15,448 nucleotides of DNA, taken from assembly GCA_905199285.1 (NCBI GenBank), contig CAJKFZ010000039.1:1-15448 (forward strand), given 5' to 3'. The notes below the pieces were generated by a model. It ran no database searches and had not been told where the DNA came from. It saw nothing but the letters and a program-made list of their open reading frames with translations. The stretch's first letter is position 1. Every line of letters begins with the position of its first letter. Shown in pieces: positions 9,035 to 14,662 of the stretch. The stretch comes from an uncultured Ruminococcus sp. GTDB lineage: Bacteria; Bacillota; Clostridia; Oscillospirales; Ruminococcaceae. Position numbers and translations under genes: made by a program.

Positions 9035-9054
9035 ATACTCGCCGCTATTGCAAA
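9034..9054 (+). repeat. left terminal inverted repeat (21 bp)
   Basis: Perfect inverted copy of 9173-9193, reading TATACTCGCCGCTATTGCAA plus one further A. It begins within the tail of the ftsH terminator's T-tract. Confidence 0.9.
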
Positions 9055-9172
9055 TGTTGCAAAAAATGCCGAACAGAAAATTCGTATGTCAAGGAAGACG
9101 ACGAAAGCATACTGTCGTATGACGAGGAGGATGACGCAGACATACGGATTTTATGTCGGCAGGATTGCTATG

Positions 9173-9193
9173 TTTGCAATAGCGGCGAGTATA
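9173..9193 (-). repeat. right terminal inverted repeat (21 bp)
   Basis: Perfect inverted copy of 9034-9054. Positions 9194-9240 beyond it hold no recognisable feature before the promoter of the FHA gene. Confidence 0.9.
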
Positions 9194-9240
9194 CAATCAT
9201 TACGGTTGTGTAACAATTGGTTAAATCTTATCAACTAAGG

Positions 9241-9269
9241 TTGCAATTGCCGGAATGATATGCTATAAT
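9241..9269 (+). promoter_or_regulatory. sigma-A promoter of the FHA-SEDS-PBP operon
   Basis: TTGCAA (9241-9246), a 17-base spacer and a perfect TATAAT (9264-9269) preceded by TG (extended -10). Transcription should start near 9276, giving a leader of about 35 bases ending in GGAGGT (9299-9304) ahead of ATG 9311. It restarts transcription after the ftsH terminator. Confidence 0.85.
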
Positions 9270-9310
9270 TATATTGTAAAATAAGACTAATTAAATATGG
9301 AGGTATTTTC

Positions 9311-9730
9311 ATGGATTCGTTAAAGCTGATTCTTTGCGCTGTTGCTGCTGCTTCACTTGATATATGCGCTCTTGTTTTGATCTTAGCAGCTTACCACGAA
9401 CGAAGTACAGGAAACAAACGCTGGAACAGAATGACCAGCTTCATGGAACTTGCTGATTACAACACAAGCTATCCTCTGGGATGCGATGAAATACTTATCG
9501 GCAGGCACGCTTCAGCCGATATACGTCTGCCTGATCTTTCAGTTTCAAGATACCACGCAATGCTAACAATTTCAAACGGTATCTGGACCATTACTGATAT
9601 TGGTTCAAAATCGGGAGTTTTTGTCAACGGAAATCTTGTTAAGCAGATTCAGCTAAGAGAAAACGATATGATAACTCTTGGCAACAGACGATTGATTTTC
9701 AGAAGAAGGAGTGATGCAAATGTCAGGTAA
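9311..9730 (+). CDS. membrane-anchored FHA-domain protein
   Basis: A 139-residue protein with one N-terminal transmembrane helix (about 4-28) and a C-terminal FHA domain (about 52-133) that should face the cytoplasm. FHA domains bind phosphothreonine peptides. The conserved ligand residues are present: GRH (64-66), S78-x3-H82 in SVSRYH, and N106-G107 in VFVNG. It is the first gene of an operon whose next two products build peptidoglycan. Actinobacteria also link FHA proteins to rodA and pbpA, together with Ser/Thr kinases. It therefore probably acts as an adaptor or sensor that couples phosphorylation to the SEDS-PBP pair; this is inference. No kinase is encoded in the window. The ATG follows a strong GGAGGT, and the end overlaps the next gene by 11 bases. 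Confidence 0.9.
   Translation: MDSLKLILCAVAAASLDICALVLILAAYHERSTGNKRWNRMTSFMELADYNTSYPLGCDEILIGRHASADIRLPDLSVSRYHAMLTISNGIWTITDIGSKSGVFVNGNLVKQIQLRENDMITLGNRRLIFRRRSDANVR
9705..9711 (+). promoter_or_regulatory. ribosome binding site that decides the SEDS gene start
   Basis: GAAGGAG (9705-9711) lies in the end of the FHA gene, eight bases before ATG 9720. It overlaps or is too close to the alternative in-frame starts GTG 9711 and ATG 9714, so 9720 is preferred. Confidence 0.7.
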
Positions 9731-11012
9731 TAAATGTTCTTATGTCTTTTCTGCTATCTTTGTTTTGCTGGCTCACGCAGGAATGCTTCTGAACGTTTTC
9801 TTAAACGGCAATTATTCTGATCTTGCTGATATAATTATTCTTTCCGGAGCAGTTATCGGTCTTGATCTTGTTTATTTTATCATAATGCCATTTTTCAAAC
9901 AGTCAACTTTTACTATTGATTTTCTTTTACTCCTCGTTTTGAATATGAGCGTTATATTTCAATCCTGTTTCGGCGGTGTACATCTTTCTGTCAAGCATTA
10001 TATAACTTGTATCACAGCTCTTATCGCTTGCAGAGCCGGATATCTGCTTTGCCGCAATCATAAATGGCTTCAGATGCAGAAAAAATATTTTTACATCGGT
10101 ATCGGAATACTTATGCTCGTAATCGTTACATTAACAGGCAGCAGGAGTATGTGGATTCATCTCGGTCCGATCACTTTACAGCCATCTGAATTTATTAAAC
10201 CGCTGTTTGTTCTCGCCTGTGCAACATCTATTGCTGAACAGCAGAAGAAACATAAAATTCTCTGTTTTCATGTGGTTTACGAAAATTTCGCCTTAATGGG
10301 AATTACGGCTGCCATATGTCTTTTACAATGGTGGTGCCGTGATCTTGGAAGCCTCCCGACTTTTATTGGCATTTATGCCTGCGGATTCCTTTTGAGAATT
10401 TGTTATCCTAAAGCGAAATTTTCTAAAAAGAAACTTATCGGCGCTGGAATCGTACTTCTTGTAGTGGCTATTATTGGTATGAAATTCGCTCCGGCATATG
10501 TTCAGGAACGTCTTCACGCTGACATCTGGAACGATATAAACGGAAACGGCTATCAGCAGTCGCAGGCTCTTATCGGAATAGCTAACGGCGGTTGGTTTGG
10601 AAAAGGTCCAGGATACGGATTCCTTCATAATGTATTTGCTCACGAAAACGATATTGTTTTTGCAACTATTTCAGAAGAATGGGGATTGCTTTATGCTCTG
10701 ATGATGGTTCTGGCAATTCTTATAATTGTTATGCTTCCGCTTATCAATCCTCCACGTTCGTATTTTCATAGCACCATGGCCGCCGGAGTATGTGCAGCCT
10801 TCACCGTTCAGATGGCTCTTAATATTTTCGGCTCATGCAATATGATTCCATTTACAGGCGTTACAATTCCATTTATTTCATCAGGAGGAAGTTCGCTTAT
10901 GACCAGCGGATTCATGACCGGAATGCTTGTTGCAAGCCAGTCGCCTGTTTTTAAACCTCCGAAACCTCATAAAAAAATATCAAGTTTTAATCTCAGGAGG
11001 CGAAAGGCATGA
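9720..11012 (+). CDS. FtsW/RodA/SpoVE (SEDS) family peptidoglycan glycosyltransferase
   Basis: A polytopic membrane protein of 430 residues with about ten hydrophobic segments. SEDS proteins polymerise lipid II into glycan strands together with a class B PBP. Signatures include MWIHLGPITLQPSEF (144-158), GYQQSQALIGIANGG (277-291), HENDIVFATISEEWG (308-322, with D311 at the position of the family's catalytic aspartate) and TIPFISSGGSSLMT (382-395). FtsW, RodA and SpoVE cannot be separated by motif alone. Pairing with an FHA gene and a short PBP resembles actinobacterial rodA-pbpA, so a RodA-like role is a guess. The start overlaps the FHA gene, and the stop overlaps the PBP start in ATGA, so the three genes are translationally coupled. 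Confidence 0.92.
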   Translation: MSGNKCSYVFSAIFVLLAHAGMLLNVFLNGNYSDLADIIILSGAVIGLDLVYFIIMPFFKQSTFTIDFLLLLVLNMSVIFQSCFGGVHLSVKHYITCITALIACRAGYLLCRNHKWLQMQKKYFYIGIGILMLVIVTLTGSRSMWIHLGPITLQPSEFIKPLFVLACATSIAEQQKKHKILCFHVVYENFALMGITAAICLLQWWCRDLGSLPTFIGIYACGFLLRICYPKAKFSKKKLIGAGIVLLVVAIIGMKFAPAYVQERLHADIWNDINGNGYQQSQALIGIANGGWFGKGPGYGFLHNVFAHENDIVFATISEEWGLLYALMMVLAILIIVMLPLINPPRSYFHSTMAAGVCAAFTVQMALNIFGSCNMIPFTGVTIPFISSGGSSLMTSGFMTGMLVASQSPVFKPPKPHKKISSFNLRRRKA

Positions 11013-12367
11013 AAAGCATAAAACGTTGTCAGGGAATAATAAGTCTGTTTCTCGTCTTTTTCGTTACCGGAATGATCGCACTTGTAATAAAAATCCAGCG
11101 TGAGGCTTCATTTTACATGATGCATTCCGACAGTCATGAGCTTGGAATGGTTTATGACAGAAATGGAGATGTGCTTTTTGACGGTTCGGGGAACGGAGAA
11201 TACGAGGACAATTATTTTATAGATGTTGGTAATCTTATTGGCGATGATAAGGGACAAATGACCAACACACTCGTAGCTCAGAATCTCGAAAAGCTTAACA
11301 ATTACAGTTTTTCTGCCGGACTTGTAAGAGAGGGCGGAAAGGCAGCAATTTACACTACACTCGATCATAAAGCAAACCGTACCGTTTACAATGCGTTTGG
11401 AAATCAGGACGGATGCGCTGTTGCATATAATTACAAAACAGGAGAAATTCTCATTTGCACCAGCCTGCCGTCACTTGATGTCACAAAGGGATACGAAAAC
11501 ATTTCAGATTTTAAGTCGGGTACGCTTATATCAAAAACGCTTTATGGAACTGTTCCGGGTTCAACACAGAAGGTTTCCACCGTTATTGCGGCATTGGAAA
11601 TAATGGGAGCAGATACGCTTTTCTCAAAAAGTTTCTCATGCAGCGGAACTTATATGAATAAAGGCGGAAATAATATTGATTGTCATAACGCTTATGGTCA
11701 CGGAACGCAGAATATTCAGCAGGCAGTTGAAAATAGCTGTAATCCGTTCTTCGCCCAGCTTATCGAGGATGAAGACCTTCCGCTTAGTCAGGTAAAAAAA
11801 ATTTACGAAAAACTTGGATATGCTGTTAATGAAGATGAAGAAGAATATTTCGATATTGATGGCATACGCTGTCAGAAGGCTTCCACAACTTTAAATGATC
11901 CTTATGAATTCAAAACTCAGTGGGGATGCATTGGTCAAGGTGATACGCTTGTCAGTCCGATCCAGCTTATGATGTGGCAGAGTGCAATTGCCAACGAGTC
12001 AGGAGAAATGACTATTCCTCATCTGATAGACCACACGACTGATGTTTACGGAAAAATAAACGATGACGCTAAAACTCAGTTCAGCGACAGACTTTTTTCT
12101 GATGATACGGCTGAAACGGTTAAGCAGATTCTTCTCACTAACGGAGAAAATCACTATGCCAATCTGATAACCGGATATAAGCTCGGCGTAAAAAGCGGTA
12201 CTGCTCAGGTTAATGAGGGAAACACGGAAAATTCTCTTCTTGTAGGATTTGTAGACGATCCTGACCTTCCTGTGGCTTTCTGTATTCTTATCGAGGACAA
12301 AAATAATACATCGCTTAAAACCGAAAACATCGCTCAGGTTATGTTGGATGCGTTAAGTCGTGATTAG
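11009..12367 (+). CDS. class B penicillin-binding protein (PbpA-like transpeptidase)
   Basis: A 452-residue DD-transpeptidase that would cross-link peptidoglycan made by the SEDS partner. One N-terminal helix (about 9-28) anchors it, with the rest outside the membrane. VYDRNGDVLFDG (48-59) marks the start of the short N-terminal domain. The transpeptidase motifs are complete: S185-T-Q-K188 after PG (SxxK), S243-C-N245 (SxN) and K395-S-G-T398 (KTG variant), then AQV. It is clearly shorter than typical class B PBPs of 550-700 residues and close to actinobacterial PbpA in length and in its minimal N-terminal part. ATG 11009 has a strong AGGAGG (10995-11000) and a four-base overlap with the SEDS gene. 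No terminator is obvious after it. Confidence 0.92.
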   Translation: MKSIKRCQGIISLFLVFFVTGMIALVIKIQREASFYMMHSDSHELGMVYDRNGDVLFDGSGNGEYEDNYFIDVGNLIGDDKGQMTNTLVAQNLEKLNNYSFSAGLVREGGKAAIYTTLDHKANRTVYNAFGNQDGCAVAYNYKTGEILICTSLPSLDVTKGYENISDFKSGTLISKTLYGTVPGSTQKVSTVIAALEIMGADTLFSKSFSCSGTYMNKGGNNIDCHNAYGHGTQNIQQAVENSCNPFFAQLIEDEDLPLSQVKKIYEKLGYAVNEDEEEYFDIDGIRCQKASTTLNDPYEFKTQWGCIGQGDTLVSPIQLMMWQSAIANESGEMTIPHLIDHTTDVYGKINDDAKTQFSDRLFSDDTAETVKQILLTNGENHYANLITGYKLGVKSGTAQVNEGNTENSLLVGFVDDPDLPVAFCILIEDKNNTSLKTENIAQVMLDALSRD

Positions 12368-12402
12368 TCAAAACTCACAAATAAAGCTTATCAGATTATA
12401 CA

Positions 12403-12411
12403 TTATCCACA
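12403..12411 (+). promoter_or_regulatory. perfect DnaA box upstream of hpf
   Basis: TTATCCACA, an exact match to the consensus DnaA box, lies 16 bases before the -35 of the hpf promoter. It is single, with no cluster or AT-rich unwinding region, so it does not look like an origin. It could be a DnaA-controlled operator or chance. Confidence 0.4.
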
Positions 12412-12427
12412 AACTTCACAAAAAGGC

Positions 12428-12456
12428 TTGTATAAATCGGAAATCTATGGTATAAT
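12428..12456 (+). promoter_or_regulatory. sigma-A promoter of hpf
   Basis: TTGTAT (12428-12433), a 17-base spacer and a perfect TATAAT (12451-12456) preceded by TG at 12448-12449 (extended -10). Transcription should start near 12463, leaving a leader of about 45 bases. Confidence 0.85.
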
Positions 12457-12473
12457 ATAAACATAAAGTTTAT

Positions 12474-12491
12474 GCTTTGTTTTTTCAAAGC
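12474..12491 (+). promoter_or_regulatory. small hairpin in the hpf leader
   Basis: GCTTTG (12474-12479) and CAAAGC (12486-12491) form a perfect 6-bp stem around a loop of six T. It stands just ahead of the AAGGAGG ribosome binding site (12494-12500). It may affect mRNA stability or translation. It is too weak, and lacks a following T-tract, to be a terminator. Confidence 0.45.
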
Positions 12492-12507
12492 CTAAGGAGG
12501 ACAATCT

Positions 12508-13035
12508 ATGAAAACAACTATCACAGCAAAAAAAATGCAGATTCCACAAAATTTTTCAGAACACGCAGTTTCGAGAATTGACTCAAGACTTGGAAAATTC
12601 TTCGGCGAAGAGGCTGAGGCTAAAATTGTTATCAAAGAATTTAAGAATCAGATCGAACTGGAACTTACAGTTAAGTATAACAGCATGATCTATCGTGCTG
12701 AACGCAGCGCTGAAGATAAAATGGTCGCTCTTGATGACGCTATAGATAAGATTATCAGACAGATTCGTAAAAACAAAACTCGTATTGAGAAAAAACTCAA
12801 AGATACAGCCTTTAAGGAGTCTTTTGCCGAGCCTGTTTCTGATGTATCTGATTATGAGGTAATCAAGCATAAAAAGTTCAAAATGCGTCCGATGCACGTT
12901 GAAGAGGCTATTTTACAGATGAATATGCTTGGACATAAATTCTTTATGTTCTCTAATGCCGAAACAGGTGAAACAAACGTCGTTTATAAGCGTGAGGACG
13001 GCAATTATGCTGTTCTTGAGCCTGATAACGACTAA
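12508..13035 (+). CDS. hpf: long-form ribosome hibernation promoting factor
   Basis: A 175-residue HPF of the long form used by most Gram-positives. It binds the 30S decoding region and, through a C-terminal dimerisation domain, pairs 70S ribosomes into inactive 100S particles in slow or stopped growth. The N-terminal S30AE domain covers about 1-97, ending in IRKNKTRIEKKLKD. A linker (about 98-118) leads to the C-terminal domain (about 120-175), recognisable by KFKMRPMHVEEAILQMNML and the tail VVYKREDGNYAVLEP. It has its own near-consensus promoter and terminator, so it is probably transcribed alone. ATG 12508 follows AAGGAGG by seven bases. Confidence 0.95.
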   Translation: MKTTITAKKMQIPQNFSEHAVSRIDSRLGKFFGEEAEAKIVIKEFKNQIELELTVKYNSMIYRAERSAEDKMVALDDAIDKIIRQIRKNKTRIEKKLKDTAFKESFAEPVSDVSDYEVIKHKKFKMRPMHVEEAILQMNMLGHKFFMFSNAETGETNVVYKREDGNYAVLEPDND

Positions 13036-13053
13036 TACTATTCAATCAATTCT

Positions 13054-13082
13054 GCGGGACTGTATATGTCCCGCTTTTATTT
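13054..13082 (+). terminator. intrinsic terminator after hpf
   Basis: The GC-rich stem GCGGGAC (13054-13060) pairs with GTCCCGC (13068-13074) around a 7-base loop, followed by TTTTATTT. It ends two bases before the ribosome binding site of the next gene, so expression of that gene needs read-through or a promoter I cannot see. Confidence 0.88.
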
Positions 13083-13099
13083 AGAAAGGACTGCTTATC

Positions 13100-13771
13100 A
13101 TGGACGAAAATAAAAAAATACTTCTTAAAAAGAAAATAGACAAGGTCGGCGAGAAAATCAGGAAAAACAATATGGAATTTTATTATGCCGAAACCAAAAA
13201 CGATGTGCCGGAAATCGTTAACTCACTTTTAAAAGAAGGTGACGTTATAACTCACGGCGGAACTGTCTCGATGGCTGAATGCGGTATTAAGGAACTTATC
13301 AGTTCTCCTGAATATACATATCTCGATCGTTCTAAGGGAAATTCGACCGAGGAGGTAAAGAAGAATTACAGGCAGGATTTTTCGGCAGACGTTTATATTT
13401 CAAGCACTAACGCTATCACTGAGGACGGCGTTCTTTATAATGTTGACGGAAACAGCAACAGAATTGCTGCGATCGCTTTTGGTCCTGAATCAGTAATTAT
13501 TATTGCCGGATATAATAAAATTGTCCGTGACCTTAAAGAAGCAGAGCTGCGTGTAAAAACCGAAGCTGCTCCTCCTAACTGTGTTAGACTGAATTGTCCG
13601 ACTTACTGTAAGGAGAACGGCGAGTGCGTTTCTCTTCTTAAGAGTGACCGTCAAATATATGACGGATGTTCCGGAGACGGCAGAATTTGCTGCAATTATC
13701 TTATTTCAGCTCAACAGCGTCATAAAGGACGCATAAAAGTAATTATTGTTGGCGAAGAACTTGGATATTAA
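13100..13771 (+). CDS. LUD-domain protein (LutC/YkgG-like) with cysteine-rich tail
   Basis: A 223-residue soluble protein of the LUD family (DUF162), seen in the core GDVITHGGTVSMAECGIKEL (47-66), VYISSTNAITEDGVLYNVDG (98-117) and RIAAIAFGPESVIIIAGYNK (121-140). LutB and LutC of lactate oxidation carry this domain, but stand-alone members are mostly of unknown function. No lutA or lutB is nearby, so lactate use should not be assumed. Residues 161-198 hold seven cysteines (161, 166, 170, 176, 190, 197, 198), which could bind a metal or iron-sulfur cluster; this is inference. ATG 13100 follows GAAAGGA (13084-13090) by nine bases. It is three bases from the CmpB-like gene and probably co-transcribed with it. 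Confidence 0.85.
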   Translation: MDENKKILLKKKIDKVGEKIRKNNMEFYYAETKNDVPEIVNSLLKEGDVITHGGTVSMAECGIKELISSPEYTYLDRSKGNSTEEVKKNYRQDFSADVYISSTNAITEDGVLYNVDGNSNRIAAIAFGPESVIIIAGYNKIVRDLKEAELRVKTEAAPPNCVRLNCPTYCKENGECVSLLKSDRQIYDGCSGDGRICCNYLISAQQRHKGRIKVIIVGEELGY

Positions 13772-13775
13772 GGGG
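13770..13775 (+). promoter_or_regulatory. ribosome binding site with unusual placement for the CmpB gene
   Basis: AAGGGG (13770-13775) overlaps the only in-frame standard start, GTG 13775. Eight bases after it, in frame, stands ATA at 13784, not a standard start codon. Confidence 0.45.
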
Positions 13776-14614
13776 TGTTTCCAATAGATTACCTGAATTT
13801 TTATAACATTATTTCATACTTTATAATTTATTCATTCTTTGGATGGAGTCTGGAAGTTGTTTATCAGGCTGTTGAACAAGGAAAATTTATTAACAGAGGG
13901 TTTCTAAATGGCCCGTATTGTCCGATTTATGGGTTTGGAGTCATTATTGTTGTCGGAATGCTTGAACCGATAAAAAATAATCTTATTATTCTTTATCTTG
14001 GCTCAGTGATCCTCACTTCGCTTCTTGAATTGTTTACAGGTTTCATTCTGGAAAAGATCTTTAACATGAAATGGTGGGATTATTCTCAGGACAAATTCAA
14101 TCTGCACGGATATATTTGTCTTAAATTTTCCTTGCTGTGGGGAGTCGCCTGCCTGATCGTTGTAAGATTGATTCACCCACTGATATCAGTTTTCGTCAGC
14201 AAAATTCCCCATACTCTTGGAATTATAGTGATTTCTGTTATAATGCTGTGCTTTGTTTCGGATATGATCTTCACGATTCTTGCAATTATTAATTTCAAAA
14301 AGAAGATTCGTATTCTGGAAGGAATTTCAGCGGAAATGCGTAAGATTTCTGATAAAACAGGTGAAAAGATATTTGATACTGTCGAAGAAATCAAAACTCG
14401 CAAAGACGCACTCGACGAAAAGCGTAACGAGATGCATAAAAGAATGGAAGAACTTCGTGAAAAATATAAAAATCAACTTGAAAAACACAGTTTTAATATC
14501 AGACGAATTGAAAAATCGTTTCCAAAGCTTAAATTTGATAATGAAAAAACACTGAAACAATATTTTCTTGATTTAAAAGAAGAAATCAGTGAACGTCATG
14601 AAAATAAAAAATGA
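13775..14614 (+). CDS. CmpB-type putative ABC transporter permease family membrane protein (PF06541)
   Basis: A 279-residue membrane protein of the 'putative ABC-transporter type IV' family. The diagnostic stretch is SFFGWSLEVVYQ (20-31), GKFINRGFLNGPYCPIYGFG (36-55) and LLELFTGFILEKIF (83-96), then WWDYSQDKFNLHGYICLKFS (100-119). About five membrane segments lie in 10-172. Residues 175-279 are a charged, probably coiled-coil cytoplasmic tail. Despite the family name, no ABC ATPase is nearby and transport has not been shown to my knowledge. The start is unclear: GTG 13775 lacks a ribosome binding site, while AAGGGG is ideally placed for ATA 13784, giving a start at DYLNFYN. A bidirectional terminator follows. 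Confidence 0.85.
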   Translation: MFPIDYLNFYNIISYFIIYSFFGWSLEVVYQAVEQGKFINRGFLNGPYCPIYGFGVIIVVGMLEPIKNNLIILYLGSVILTSLLELFTGFILEKIFNMKWWDYSQDKFNLHGYICLKFSLLWGVACLIVVRLIHPLISVFVSKIPHTLGIIVISVIMLCFVSDMIFTILAIINFKKKIRILEGISAEMRKISDKTGEKIFDTVEEIKTRKDALDEKRNEMHKRMEELREKYKNQLEKHSFNIRRIEKSFPKLKFDNEKTLKQYFLDLKEEISERHENKK

Positions 14615-14619
14615 TACAA

Positions 14620-14662
14620 AAAGCTCTTAGTTCATTTTCAGAACCAAGAGCTTTCGTTTATT
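14620..14662. terminator. bidirectional intrinsic terminator between convergent genes
   Basis: AAAGCTCTT (14620-14628) pairs with AAGAGCTTT (14646-14654). After an A/C mismatch, GTTC (14630-14633) pairs with GAAC (14641-14644) around a 7-base loop. The + strand continues TTTCGTTTATTT and the - strand TTTTTGTATC, so it can end transcripts from both sides. It overlaps the last codons of the - strand gene. Confidence 0.85.

Larger units (their letters stand above)
9034..9193. mobile_element. MITE-like 160-bp hairpin element with 21-bp terminal inverted repeats
   Basis: The left arm at 9034-9054 (beginning TATACTCGCCGC) is a perfect reverse complement of 9173-9193 (ending GCGGCGAGTATA). Pairing continues inward. 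9067-9075 pairs with 9153-9161, with one bulge. AAAATTCGTATGTC (9077-9090) pairs with 9139-9152, 14 bp with one G-U. After an unpaired purine-rich stretch, CATAC (9108-9112) closes on GTATG (9117-9121) around the loop TGTC. The whole element is thus one imperfect hairpin with no convincing gene inside. Both ends carry TA, which fits duplication of a TA target as with IS630/Tc1-type elements. No transposase is in the window, so it would be non-autonomous. The structure is seen directly; mobility is inferred and needs other copies to prove. Confidence 0.6.

Noticed and set aside
9223..9231. DnaA-box-like TTATCAACT before the FHA operon promoter
   Set aside because: It deviates from TTATNCACA at several positions, and no other box is near.
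9026..9238. 70-codon open frame on the + strand spanning the hairpin element
   Set aside because: Its TTG start lies in the arm of the ftsH terminator, has no ribosome binding site, and the frame simply reads through both arms of the inverted repeat.
12368..12427. Terminator after the PBP gene
   Set aside because: The stretch is AT-rich but contains no stem followed by a T-tract.
13016..13068. Possible promoter for the LUD gene (TTGAGC or TTCAAT with TACTAT or TATATG)
   Set aside because: Spacing or match to consensus is poor for every combination, and part of it lies inside the hpf terminator.
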